64,000 nucleotides of DNA from Rosa chinensis (taxonomy: Eukaryota > Streptophyta > Magnoliopsida > Rosales > Rosaceae). The notes below the pieces were generated by a model that was given only the letters and a program-made list of their open reading frames with translations, did no database searches and was not told the DNA's origin. How positions within the stretch are numbered: position 1 is the stretch's first letter; each line of letters starts with the position of its first letter. The stretch covers positions 22,283,001-22,347,000 of the forward strand of contig NC_037092.1 in the NCBI RefSeq assembly GCF_002994745.2, read 5' to 3'. This document shows, piece by piece, positions 43,757-54,773 of this stretch. Both the position numbers and the translations under genes were made by a program.

Positions 43757-43889
43757 TGAGTTTAATTTGTTAATTAAAATGAGGGCAATACTGTCAAACA
43801 CTGTTAGATTGGGTAAATGAGGTTAAAAAACTCTTGGTGGAGTAAGTGGGCAATTTTTGGCCAAAAATTGGGTAAGTGGTCACAGCCCC

Positions 43890-44956
43890 AAATTAAATAT
43901 ATCAAATCTTTTTGCACCTAGAAAATTTCTCTGGGCACCCAAAGGACGCCCATGTCTTCTTCTCCGCCAAAACCGACCTCCTTCTTCTCTGCCCAATAGC
44001 TCTCCTCTTCCGATGCAACCAATTGGGAAATCGGTTTGCTGCACACCAAACTATGGGCAGGAGATGAGGTGGATGTCCAGGGGATGGCAAAACTTCACCC
44101 ATTATGGCAAACAGCTTTCTTCCAATTCCTAAATTACACGGCTGCTCAATCATCGAAAATGACCAAAGCCACAGCTGAGGTAACATTACAATCATTGCAT
44201 TACAATTTAACTTTTGGGTATTGAAATTCATGTATGTGTTAATTGATTGAACCAACCTTGCAGCCAGTGAATGGTCAGTCGAATGGCTCCGCTACAAGCA
44301 CAAAGTTGACTGGGAAGAACTGTGCTCAGGCGCTTCAAAAGATGATTGATTAGTGGAAAGAAAAATAGTACAAATCTTTGAACATGGATTGAGGAGGAGG
44401 GGAGGAGGTCCTTGAGGGAGGTGTAGGACTCAAAGCTCTTGAGGGAGAGAAGCTCCAAGTCGAGCTGCGGCGGCCGATGGCGATGCGTCACAGCGCTGTT
44501 TTGGGTTGGGAAGCTGCAGTTGTGGCGGGGCTTACTGGTGGGAGTGGTGGAGGAGGAGAGGTGGCTGAGCTTGGTGGGGACGACAACGGAGGTGGAGATG
44601 GAGTTGCGAACCGGTTTCCCAGTTGGTTGCGCCAGACATCCACCTCGGCACTCCTACCCAGAGCCTCCTCCTTGTCACCGACAGCGGCGGCGATCCCCGG
44701 CGCTCCGACTGTTCTTCATATGCCACAAACGCTTTTGATCAAAAAACAAATTTCTCCATTTCGACTGCTATTTATAAACCCAAAAATCCATTCCCAGAAA
44801 ATAACCAATTGTGATAGAAAGGAGAGAGGATCACATTGGGAAAGGAAGAGAGAAAGAGAGAGAGCTCGATCTGCTTTTTATTATTATTTTTATTTTATTG
44901 TTAATTAATTAGTAAAGAAAGACAATTTTATCCTTAATAAAAATATCATGTGCTTG
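43890..44956. other. GC-rich interior of the MULE, possible captured exons
   Basis: Several open stretches on both strands (for example 44036-44224 and 44477-44738), with an intron-like GAGGTAAC...TTGCAG between 44179 and 44264. I do not recognise any protein. Base composition and the exon-like layout would fit captured host gene pieces; this is an inference. Confidence 0.35.
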
Positions 44957-45145
44957 ACCAATGCTTGGTAGTTCAAGTGGTAAGGAGCTTGTTCCCCTTA
45001 AGCAAGGTCTCGAGTTCGAGCATTGTGAATGGAACAGCCAGTATTGGGAGAGCTTCCCCACTAAATGGGGTCCGACCCGGCTCGAGAGGGATTAGTCCTT
45101 ACCTACGGGTGGGGGATACCTTGGTTTAACCCAAAAAAAAAATAT
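44957..45145 (+). mobile_element. tRNA-derived SINE (189 bp)
   Basis: The 14-mer ATATCATGTGCTTG flanks it (44943-44956 and 45146-45159). The head has an A-box-like TGGTAGTTCAAGTGG and a B-box-like GAGTTCGAGC at tRNA spacing; the tail ends in an A-run. It inserted into the MULE and is younger than it. Confidence 0.92.
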
Positions 45146-45304
45146 ATATCATGTGCTTGCCACGTCAGCAAACAGACGGAGCCGTTAGGGCTTTTTGACG
45201 GAAGATACGTCAGAATATGTCTTTGGGCATCACATCATTTGGGCATCAAATTGACCTTGGCAGCATAGTTTGAGGACGGTAACTGAAGTTTTCTCTTCAT
45301 TATA

Positions 45305-46495
45305 TAAGTTTTTTTCTTTCCTAAAGCAAACCAAAAAGTTAGAGCCGACTGTGAACAAGATAGTGGGCCTCTTATGTTCTGGCCCATAACATAAGATAAA
45401 CAATGGTCCACTAAAATTTACTATACTAGATTTGTCCACTAAAATTTAGTAACAGTGCCGGTTCAAGCCGAGCCGACACTGTGAAATGACGATTTTACCT
45501 TCTTTTCCGCCCTAGGTATAAAACTCTCTTTAGCCTCCGCCGAATCTTCTTTCCTTTTCTGTCGCTCTCATCATTCTAGTACTGGGTTTTCAATTTTGAT
45601 CAAGAATTGAAAGCTGATCAAAATTATCAGTGGCTTTGATATTTGAGGGATCATGTTGCCAATGGAGTTGTCGTCTGTGTATTTAGGTTGCAGTGTTGCA
45701 GCTGGAATTGCTGGTACCCTTTCTTAAATTTGACACTGTTCTAATTCATTATTCATGGAGGTTTTCTTCCATTATATGCTTGACTCTTAGATTTCTGGTT
45801 TCTGGGTACCAGAATCTTGAATCCTTTTGAATGAACTAGTCAGAGGTAATTAGGTAAATCCGTAAATGACGGTGACCTTGAAATTCTCAAAGAGTACGCG
45901 GAAGGTTTACGAATGGTTGCAGAAACGGTGTAGTTTTAAGTTCTCTTCTTCTGCATGCATTTCAAGGGATCATCAGAGTTCTTACATTCGCCAACACTAA
46001 TAGAATTTTCCTGAGGTAAGTTTTCTTTCTAGTCTTTCAAGTTACTGAGAAAAACGAGTGATAAATAGAAAATTCAAGTCTTTTCTCTGTTATTCTCGAA
46101 AGAAGTAAGGACAAAATGTAATCTTCGTTTTTGTTTCCATGGTTTTGATGTCTTGATTATCTGTGAACTTATCATGCATTTATCTTTAGTTTGTTTTCAT
46201 GATTTTGATGTCTAGATTATGTTTAAGAAATCATGTATTTACCCTCAGCTTCTATGTTAAGTCAACCCACTTTAAAAGAAGAGTCTATATATATATTTCC
46301 TTAAAGCGGAGGAGAAATGAAGGTTTACAGGTTTTGTGTATTGATCTGTTGCAATTTTTTAGTAGCTGAATTAGAACATTTGTGAAAAAAATAAGAAAAA
46401 TCTGTATACAGAAGCTTATTAACATTATTCTAGCCTGCACAAGATATAACAATGGTTGCAACTTGACAGTGTTCTTTTGAACGATCAGGGTATAA
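45305..46495 (+). promoter_or_regulatory. Promoter and leader of locus 6
   Basis: No coding sequence. A TATA-like GGTATAAAAC is at 45514-45523. GTCCACTAAAATTTA occurs twice (45409 and 45436). A leader intron donor may be CCTGAG|GTAAG at 46016 and the acceptor ATCAG at 46488, seven bases before the ATG. Confidence 0.55.
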
Positions 46496-48308
46496 ATGGT
46501 TCCGCAATCCAACAGTCGACTGAGGGTTCAAGATAGGGTCAGTGAACTACCAGATGCAGTTTTGTGTCACATACTTAGTTTCCTTGGACCAGATTATGCA
46601 AAGTGTGCTGTCAGGACCAGTATTTTGTCTAAGAGATGGAAGAACATGTGGGCCTGTGCTCCCACTGTGAATTTGAACAGTCGAGATTTCTCCTCCTCTG
46701 CTGATTTCATAGCGTTTGCTGATCGTTTTCTTCTTCTTCGTGACTCATCAACCATTCAAAAGTTGTATCTTCATTTCATTCTTTGCTCTGCTGAAGATTT
46801 CTCTCGTGTTGATGCTTGGATTCGCACTGCTATTAGGTGTAACGTGGTGGAGCTTGATCTTTGTGTCTATTCAGATGGAGGTGAGGTGTTTGAGTTGCCC
46901 AAAAGCCTTTTCACTTGCAAAACACTCATGTCTTTGAAGCTGATGTCTAATTTTGTTATCAACATGCCAACATCAGTGTGTTTCCCAAGTCTCAAATTCT
47001 TCTACGTTACTGTCCCTACTGATAAAGACTCCATGGATTTTTCTCATTGCCCTGCGCTGGAACATTTAACTATAGATGGATATCATGGAGAGGATGGTGT
47101 TTATCTCAACATCTCTGTGTCTGAACTGAAGACGTTGAAGATAACTAGTACAGATATATACAGTGTTAACATCAATGCCCCAAAACTTGAAAAACTTGAT
47201 CTCAAGGAGTCGGTTTTGTCAGATTATGACTTGGAGAATACAAAATCCCTAGTTGAAGCTAATATTTATCTCTATCACGAAGAGGAAGAAGGCGACGAAG
47301 AGGATGCTGCTGTCTGTGCAACTAATCTCTTGGAAGGAATTTCCGGTGTTAAATATCTGTTCCTTTCCTCTCGTATCTGTGAGGTATGTACACTTTTATC
47401 AACTTTCTCCTTGCATTATGTGTGTCTAAATTATATATTTTGCGGAGAAGATTAGAAGAAGGAAATAAAGAGGTGACTGCAGGAGTGGAAGGAAACATTT
47501 GTGCTCCTATTTTTTTAGAGAGGAAGAATAAAGTGGCCAGGCATATATACAGTGTCGTTTCATCAGTTTGACTGCCTTCAAAGCTGGACATGCTAGAAGA
47601 TGGAAATAATAGTTAGGGATGGTGTGGAATGGAATTAAGGACATAGACTGTAGGTGCATAAGATTCTCATTTCTTCAGTCATGCCATTTTTTGTTATCTG
47701 TGACCTCTGTATCAGTCTTGTTATATTATCTTGGTACCAAAGGTGGGGTTTATGACTGAAAATCTTTTGAAATAGTATGCTGTACTTAAGAAAATGTGTA
47801 TGTCTCCATGAGTTTTTGATTGATTAATACATTGTCTTTTGTGAAGAATTGTTCTGTGCCTGCTTTTGATAATTTGAGCAAATTGACGCTAGCTCTTCAT
47901 AGCGGCTGTTATGGGTGGGGAATTCTAACGATGTTGTTGGAGAGAGCATCAAATCTAGAATGTCTTGTGTTGGAACATGACCATCATCATTATCCCGCCT
48001 ATTGTGAGTCGGTGATTGAACTTGAAGATCCTATTGAAGTTCCCCCTGAAGTAGTTATATGGAGTCCACCAGAGTCTGTTCCTAAATGTGTGTCGTCACA
48101 CCTCAAGAGTGTCTCCTTAAAGGGATTCCAGGGAAAGCATTTCTGGGGACATGTAGATGAAATGGAAGTGCTCAAGTATTTACTAGAGAATGGTCAAGTT
48201 TTGAAGGAGATGACTATTTACACTGAGTTTCTAGAACAGGAGTTGTACGGTGAACTTTCAAGGTTTGAATGGGGTTCAGAGACTTGTCAAGTTGAGATTA
48301 TCAACTAA
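46496..48308 (+). CDS. F-box/LRR/FBD protein, locus 6 (2 exons, 449 aa)
   Basis: Exons 46496-47383 and 47847-48308 in phase 0; borders GAG|GTATGT and GTGAAG|AAT. F-box QDRVSELPDAVLCHILSFL (residues 12-30), SILSKRWKNMW, SSADFIAFADRFL; LRR-like segments ELPKSLFTCKTLMSLKLMS, FPSLKFFYV and CPALEHLTIDG; an acidic patch EEEEGDEED near residue 268; FBD WSPPESVPKCVSSHLKSVSLKGF and KYLLENGQVLKEMTI. Complete and without lesions. Predicted SCF ubiquitin-ligase substrate receptor, target unknown. Start chosen by alignment with locus 4. Confidence 0.9.
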
Positions 48309-49564
48309 GGATCTTAGGTTTTAGAAGCAGTTTGTTTGAAGGTCAAATTCCACATTTTAAAAGGGTTTTGTTTTGTTACAAGTCTGTATAAGCATCAATT
48401 TCTTGATGACGCAATGGTAAAGATGACACTGCTACTTGTTTTGAAGTTGATGTTTTTGATGGATTCTGTTAGCTAAGCAATAGGAATCTGTTTGCAGTAT
48501 TTTATCTTGCTTAGTGTCTGTTTCTTCTCGATTTTGTTTTAAAATGAAAGTTCATAAGATAGTAAAGACTCGTTTCATTCTGTTCAAACAGTCTTAGAAC
48601 GAGATATAAGAGGTGTCAAAGGATGAAAATCAGAAAGAAAAAAACATGAATTCAGTCCAGATCAGTATACGTTAAAGTTTTGTTATTCAGATTTTCTACG
48701 ATGTAGACCCTCATTGGTGTTGAATGACTAAGAACAGCTCGATTTTTAAATTTTCTCTAAATATCTAAGTCAATGGTGTAGGACTTCTTTCAAGTTTGTT
48801 TCCCTAGTCATTCAAAATCTCTTGAATGACTCTAGATCGCTTGCTTTTGTACTTGATATATCAACTTTGTCACCATCTTAATTTCATTACAAGGTCGTCC
48901 TGATTATTACGTGATTTGTAGTTTGTGACTCCTTATTGGTTCCGCATTATTATGTCAATTGATGGTTAATTCTATAATTCACTCTTATAGAGTTGGCGCT
49001 ACTACGGTAGAGTCTTGAACAAGACAGTCATTACTTCCCTCAATATGAGCAGTCTCTTGTAACTGTACAATGTAACTGTTTTCCTTAACCGTGTAGGATA
49101 TAGTGGCCATTAATTACGGTTACCAACTTGCCATCCATATCATAGACTGCGTCGAAAGTTGCATTGCAGTAGAGACGGTTGTGGCTCTCATCCCCTTAGC
49201 AATTCCCCCAATTTCTTTCTCGAGGATCAGAGCTTTAACGACTCACCAACACTCGGCTGCTCCAGATAATCTCATAGAGTCATAGGGTATTTTCATATCT
49301 AACGTTTTGAGTTTCTTATCGGATTGATTTCGAATAAAATAGAAGATTCAGAAGTGAGGTATACTCTTTCTATGTAGTCTTTAGTTTTGTTTCCATCCAT
49401 AAAATAAAAACTACAATCCAATAAGTGTTTGATTTCCAGATAGATGTGAAGATAAACTGGGGGTTTTCAAGGATCTGAGCAAGATTCAAGGATTGCTATT
49501 TCAATATTATTAAGATTTGAGAAATAGACATATTTAATAATTGATGAGTCACTTAGAACATCAA
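48309..49564. other. Intergenic region between locus 6 and the tRNA gene
   Basis: No gene is recognised. Contains CTTGATGACGCAATGGTAAAGATG (48402), related to the family's 3' untranslated word. Confidence 0.5.
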
Positions 49565-49654
49565 GGGGTGGTGGCGCAGTTGGCTAGCGCGTAGGTCTCA
49601 TAGCTTGGAGAGTGAGTTATCCTGAGGTCGAGAGTTCGAGCCTCTCTCACCCCA
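49565..49654 (+). tRNA. tRNA-Met (CAU), elongator type, with intron
   Basis: GGGGTGG pairs with TCACCCC to form the acceptor stem; GCGCAGTTGGCTAGCGC is the D arm; anticodon CAT is at 49599-49601; GAGAGTTCGAGCCTCTC is the T arm. A 16-base intron (49603-49618) follows the A after the anticodon, the position known for plant elongator tRNA-Met genes. A T-run starts at 49657 and serves as the polymerase III terminator. The internal A and B boxes are intact, so the gene is probably functional. Confidence 0.96.
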
Positions 49655-49655
49655 T

Positions 49656-49669
49656 ATTTTTTTTTTTTC
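49656..49669 (+). terminator. Polymerase III T-run after tRNA-Met
   Basis: About 13 T within two bases of the end of the tRNA gene. Confidence 0.85.
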
Positions 49670-49875
49670 CAATTCCTTAGGCTAGTCGAGTTAAGATAAT
49701 AGGATTAGGCTAGACTAGGGTTTTGATCGCCTCACGTTAACTGAAATATAACATATGTGACAACTGACAAGCTTTCTATGAAATTTTCTTAGGCTACCCA
49801 ATTTAAATTATTCCAAGTTGACAATGTTTCTGAAAGACATTTAGGGTTCCAATTGAAGTCCCAGAGTCGAGTGCG

Positions 49876-51508
49876 AGCTGAAGATAGGATCTGGTGGATT
49901 CAGTTCTTTGTCACATACTTGCTTTCCTTGAGACAAAATCTGTTGTGAGGACTAGAGTTTTGTCTACAATGTGGAAGAACATATGGGCTACTGTTCCCAA
50001 TCTAGTATTTTACCATCTACCTCACTCCATAACTGCTCATTTCGTGGCCTTTGTCAATCGCATACTTTTCTTTCGTGACTCATCATCTGCCATTCAAATG
50101 TTCCATCTTCATTTCACTTCTTGCCATGCAGAGGATTTCATTCACATTGATAGATGGATTCGCGCTGCAATTATGTGTCATGTTGTTGAGATGTATCTTT
50201 ATGTAGACTCGTATGATTGCGAGCTGCTTGAGTTGAGTTGCCTGAAAGCCTTTTCACATGCAAAACACTGAAGGTTTTGACCCTGAAGTCGAACTTTATC
50301 ACCAATATTCCTACATCAGGGTGTTTCCCAAATCTGAAGTTCCTTCGTTATACAGTTGATTACCATGCTCCTAAAGACTCGTATGAATTTTCTAATTTTC
50401 CTTTACTTGAACATTTGTCCATAGAAGGACATCTTGGAGACGGAGATGCTTTTAGTTTCAGTATCTCTGCCAGAACTGAAGACCTTAAATGTGAGTTTAA
50501 CATCTACATGTGATTTTCCTGAGGCTTCCAATTTTTCTATCAATGCAACAAAGCTTGAAAAGCTTGATCTCATGGAGGCCGTTTTGTCGAATTTTATCTT
50601 GGAGAATACAAAATCTCTAGTCAAAGCCAATATCCATGTCTATTTTCATGATGATGATGAGCAAGATGCCTCGGCTAACTGTGCAACTAAGTTTCTGGCA
50701 GGAATTTCTAGTGTGCAATATATGTCTCTTTCATCTCATTTCTTTCAGGTAAGTAGATCCAAACTTGTTACTAACATTGCATATTGTGTTTGCTGGAGGA
50801 TTATAGGTAGAAAAGATGTGTTCCTTTTTGTAAAAAGCCGTGTATCTCATTCTTAATTATTATTCTTTCTTTCTATCTGATAGCCTCCTTTTTTTGTTCA
50901 GCAGTATATGATTTTTAGTAGTATATTATTCAGAAAGCAAAGGTTTAATACTTTATTTTCAGCTTGAGTTTCTGGTTTGATTAATATTTTTGTCTTTCAA
51001 AAAGGCTTGTTCTCCGCCAGCTTTTGATAATTTGAGGAAATTGAAGCTGATTCATCATCATTGTTGTGACAGGTGGGAATTGCTGATAAAGTTGCTGGAG
51101 AGATCACATAATCTAGAATGTCTTGTCTTAGAACATGAGGGTCATCGTCAACCTCGCAATAAAAAAGGGCATAAGGATTAAAGTTCCGGAAGACTTCAAA
51201 CTTGTAGAGTTCCCAGCAGAGGTTCAATGGAGAGTCCACCGGAGTCTGTTCCCAAGTGTTGGTTGTCATCTCTCATGAGTATCTGCATAATGGGGTTCAA
51301 GGGAAAGGGAATATATGGACATCTAGATGAGATGGAAGTGATCAAGTATTTGTTAACAAATGGTCGAGTTTTGGAGAAGATGACTATTTATACTCCTGGT
51401 CTTTTCATTTGCACAACAGAAGACTTCTACAAGGAATTTTCATTGTTCGGGTGGGGATCGAAGACTTGTGAAGTTGAGATTGTTAAGAAGATATTTTATT
51501 ATGGTTAG
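49876..51508 (+). pseudogene. F-box/LRR/FBD locus 7, several frameshifts
   Basis: The family start codon is absent. The F-box core is damaged: after GCTGAAGATAGGATC a net seven bases are missing before the CAGTTCTTTGTCACATA segment. The frame from 49894 then reads DSVLCHILAFLETKSVVRTRVLSTMWKNIW. A 5-bp duplication (GAGTTGAGTT, 50229) and a small deletion in CTCTGCCAGAACTG (50470) shift the frame twice. LRR text continues to a donor at 50749. Exon 2 starts at 51005 (ACSPPAFDNLRKL), is cut by a TAA at 51179-51181, then the FBD part (ESPPESVPKCWLSSLMSI) runs to 51508. Clearly a pseudogene. Confidence 0.85.
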
Positions 51509-52564
51509 AAGGATTCTGGTATCGAAGTTGTAATGGCATCATCATCTTCGTTGATGATGTTCAACAGAAGGGTGATGCTTCTTTTGAGATGAGGTTTAGA
51601 CTATAGAGGGTTTTCTGTAATCCGTTTCCATAGTTGGAAGTATTTATGTAGCTTCTAAAATACTTGGATTGATTTGTGTTTTCATGATTGCTGGGAACAT
51701 GTTCTATAAATCGCTAGAAGGTTGACGGGCGATAGGGAGGGGCTTAGCGCCTAGACACTTGCACGACTATTTGTTTAGCTTCTAAAATACTTGGATTGAT
51801 TTGTGTTTTCAACTTTTCATGATTATTGTGATTCTATGAATCATGTGATTGTGAACTATTAATGTAGTCTTGTAAATTCATTTGTTCTTATGAAGATTTC
51901 ATATAATTTTTTATATCAATCGGAGAGATCTTTTTTTTTTTTTTTTTTTGGTCTACTAGAAATTTTGGTTAAAATGATCAAGTTTGTCAGACCTCTGACC
52001 TAGCGCTCTACTAGATTGGAGTGGTTGGGCTTTTTGGGCCCTCAATTGGTTTGTGGGCCTCACCTATGGGCTCATTGGATTAGGGTTTTACATATTATGT
52101 AATTTCAATTTTAGTCCTTCTTTTTTGAAGGAAGCTTTGGCTATTTTTTCTTTTTTTGAGTGTGGGAAGATTGCAAAAATTAGTTGCTCGGTTGAAACCT
52201 CTTATTTACCTTCTTATGAGTATCTAGGTCTAACAAAGTGTGTTGACTTTTTAAAATGTGGGTGTACTCTGGATATGTTGTATTCTATTTGTTTTAGAAT
52301 AGGATTTTGTATGTCCTAAATGACAGCTCTTCTGTCAAGCCCATAGGAGTGTGTGGTTTGGTACTGCTTGCTGAATTATAGAATTGGATTGACCTTCTTC
52401 TTTAAAAAACAAGTGTCTTTTTTCTATTGTAAACAGTTAAATATGTAAAATTACTTATATCATGACATTTTTCGTCGTGCTCTTAATATATGTATTTCTA
52501 ATTTTCATCTTTAGTATTACAATTAACATGCTCATAATCATTTAGATTAGTGTTATTAATTTTT
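51509..52564. other. Intergenic region after locus 7
   Basis: No gene. A 36-base duplication, TAGCTTCTAAAATACTTGGA..., occurs at 51649 and 51776. A T-run of about 19 lies at 51930-51949. Confidence 0.5.
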
Positions 52565-52573
52565 CTTTTGTAA

Positions 52574-52771
52574 CCACTGCAAGTGGCCTAGTGGTTCTTG
52601 CCTAGTTGGGTGTGCTCTCCAACCTAGGTTCGAACCCCGAAGCTGTCAAAGTGGCTAGGCACTGTGCTGCAATGCACAGTTGGAGTATTTCACATGCGCC
52701 GAATGAGTTTATCTTGGGCCTAGGAAGCCTTTGGGTTCACCTTGACAAAGTCAAAAAAAAAAAAAATCTTA
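52574..52771 (+). mobile_element. tRNA-derived SINE (about 198 bp)
   Basis: Head with A-box-like GTGGCCTAGTGG and B-box GGTTCGAACCCC, tail ending in a 14-base A-run and TCTTA. The 9-mer CTTTTGTAA flanks it (52565-52573 and 52772-52780). Confidence 0.82.
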
Positions 52772-52867
52772 CTTTTGTAAGTAAAAAGTTACGTTTTATG
52801 TATTCTTGGTATTTGATTTAATTTATAATAAAAAAAAGGTAAAACATAAGAAAAACGTGAACTGGCT

Positions 52868-53001
52868 ATTTAAATGTTTGGGCATACTAGCTAACAGACC
52901 ACTAGCTACCTACCTATGGCGCGCACATAGAAGAGATAAAAAAAATAATAAACTAATAAAAAAAAGTCTATCTAATGGAATAACTACGCAAAACTGCTTA
53001 A
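52868..53001 (+). repeat. Duplicate of the locus 8 upstream region
   Basis: Shares ATTTAAATGTTT, CACTA, TATGGCGCGCA, AATAG/CATAG, AGTCTAT(C/T)TAATGGAATAACT with 54623-54729. The second copy is directly upstream of locus 8. The first copy has no gene after it. Confidence 0.7.
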
Positions 53002-53028
53002 GATAACATTTGAGTATGGTTTCAAAGT

Positions 53029-53175
53029 AGAAATGGGGTAACCATTGCTCACCGACTTGCAAGTGAGGCTCATGAGTCTATGAATAGCTTAGATTGGAAT
53101 GGTAATATTCCTGAGCTGCTTAGAGATGTTCTAAGCTTTGATCGTAACAATATTGTTTAAGTTTCAATAAAGGGT
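53029..53175 (+). pseudogene. LINE 3' fragment (end of RNase H domain)
   Basis: A 43-codon frame, RNGVTIAHRLASEAHESMN..., ends in TAA at 53158-53160, followed by GTTTCAATAAA. The R-N-x-x-A-H-x-L-A pattern is the conserved end of the RNase H domain of plant LINEs. Upstream parts are missing. It is unrelated in sequence detail to the minus-strand LINE at 58476. Confidence 0.65.
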
Positions 53176-53181
53176 GAGGTA

Positions 53182-53420
53182 CAGGAGCGGATTCACATAG
53201 AGCCCAGATTAGGCACTTGTGTAGACTGGGTTTTTGAGTTTACACTAATTTGGTGTAGGCAAGGTATGTGAAAATGGCAGAAATTGGGCAAAAACATGGC
53301 AAAACAAGGGCAAAATCTTCATAATTGCCTCCAGAATCTATAGCTTCCCTCTAATTTTCTTCTCTTCCCCTCCTGCCATTGTCTTGCCTTACCTGAAAAA
53401 AAATTCTGGCTCCGCCCCTG
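53182..53420. mobile_element. hAT-type MITE (239 bp)
   Basis: Ends CAGGAGCGGATTCA and CAGGGGCGGAGCCA (reverse complement of the right end); flanked by 8-mers GTGAGGTA (53174-53181) and GTGAGGTT (53421-53428), differing at one base. It inserted at the tail of the LINE fragment. Confidence 0.85.
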
Positions 53421-53853
53421 GTGAGGTTATTTCCACCCCACCAAACGCTTTGTTCACCCTGTAATTAAATTTTCATCTTGAAAATTTTCAATTTCACCCT
53501 CAAATAATTTTAAAAAGAAAAAAATATATTACCATTTACCATTGAAAATGTGAAACTAGAAAAGAAAAAGAAAATTAGCACACCATCAACCCCATGCCTT
53601 CTAGTTTCTTTTTACTCTTTTCAATTTTTTTTCCTCTTCTCTATCTTCTCCCTTCATCAACTATGATGACATAGAATCAAACATGAGTCACATGAAGTTG
53701 AACAAAATAATACTAACCAACAATTTTTTTCACTTGTTGCTATAACTTGAAAATTTCGTCTAATTTATTTGTTTGGTTAGCTAGCGATGAAGAAGCTAAG
53801 AAGATTAAAAAATATATATATATTTGGTATAGTGATATGATAATTGGAATGTC

Positions 53854-54119
53854 TGTTGGGTAATAAAACTAAATTGATTTTGTTCAATTAAATCCAGAAT
53901 ATGTGTCTGGCCTAAACTCTAGGTTACTTGACCTAGTTGTAATAGGGTTTTGAATTAGAGATATTGTCGGAGATATTCATAGATATCCGATTAATTGTAC
54001 GATCTTTCCTTGTACAACTCTGATTTTATGTCTTGTAATCCTCTATATAAAGAGGCCCGGCCCTATTATCAATGAAAGCACAACTCAATTCTCTCCCAAT
54101 TCAGTTTTCCTTAAACACA
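53854..54119 (+). mobile_element. Copia-type LTR with leader fragment
   Basis: Starts TGTTGGGTAATAAAAC and ends TTAAACACA; contains the TATA box CTATATAAAGAGG (54042-54054) and a polyadenylation-type TCAATGAAAG. Directly after it TTATCAGCACAAAAC (54119-54133) parallels the primer-site region of the Copia element at 761. A C-rich leader-like stretch continues to about 54420 and no pol follows. It is a truncated 5' end of a different Copia family. Confidence 0.72.
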
Positions 54120-54419
54120 TTATCAGCACAAAACTCTGAAACAAATATCTAAAACCCTAAATCCGAATACAAAACCTTGAAACCTTTTTTGCCTCCGCCA
54201 CACAACTTGAAGCCCTTGACTCCAGGAATCCAGAACCAGCGGCAGAACCGGCCGGAAACCTACGAAACCGGCCACCGGAACCTCCAAACCACCCACAGCA
54301 AATAATCCACCAGTTCACCACCTTCCGGACCTCCAATTGCTACCAAATTTTTCCTGCAGTAGGACCTCAATCCCAGGATCCGGGAACCGAAAAATTACCA
54401 TATGCACTTATCAAAATCT

Positions 54420-54773
54420 TAAAAAAACCTACTAATTCAATCCATTAAACTCGGTCAAAGTTTATATGGAATTAGTATAGTCCATGGATTCAGCAAAATC
54501 TTTGAAAATCAATTAATTAAAAAAAAATCAAACAAAATCGTAAAAAAATGTAAATTGAATAATTTAGTGACAATAATCTTCTCTTAAAAGGTTGTGAATC
54601 TGATTTATAAATAACAATATTCGATTTAAATGTTTAGCCCAACTAGATAGTGGGCCACTATGGCGCGCAAATAGGAGAGAAAGAAAGAAAGAAAAAAATC
54701 TATTTAATGGAATAACTGCTCAAGACTGGAACTTGGGTACTCCATGGGAGTGTGTGCAAAGATTTAGGGCAAA
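54420..54773 (+). promoter_or_regulatory. Upstream region of locus 8
   Basis: AT-rich to about 54620, then the duplicated block 54623-54729 (see 52868). No clear TATA box. The start ATG of exon 1 is at 54774. Confidence 0.45.

Larger units (their letters stand above)
42235..43889. mobile_element. Nested MULE-like element (about 1655 bp)
   Basis: The first 79 bases and the reverse complement of the last 79 align without gaps (shared TTACCCAATTTT, GCCCACTT, CTCCAC, GTTTTTTAACC, TTTACCC). Long (CT)n and (GA)n tracts lie symmetrically inside each end. Flanking 9-mers are only loosely alike, so the target duplication has decayed or the limits are a few bases off. It contains the PGDH-like fragment and the GGGGGGCAGTAGAC repeats. 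Confidence 0.75.
41978..45295. mobile_element. MULE, 3318 bp, nonautonomous, with captured and nested DNA
   Basis: Ends GAGAAAAATTCAG / CTGAAGTTTTCTC belong to inverted repeats of about 54 bases with few mismatches, extending more weakly to about 90. The 9-mer TTCATTATA is duplicated outside (41969-41977 and 45296-45304). No MULE transposase is present. Inside are a second inverted-repeat element (42235-43889), GC-rich stretches that may come from host genes, and a SINE (44957-45145). This is the structure of a Pack-MULE-like carrier. Confidence 0.88.

Noticed and set aside
43547..43820. Glu/Arg- and Ser/Leu-rich frames over the (GA)n tract
   Set aside because: Microsatellite translation, no gene.
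46716..46937. 73-residue plus-strand frame inside locus 6
   Set aside because: Shadow frame of the F-box exon.
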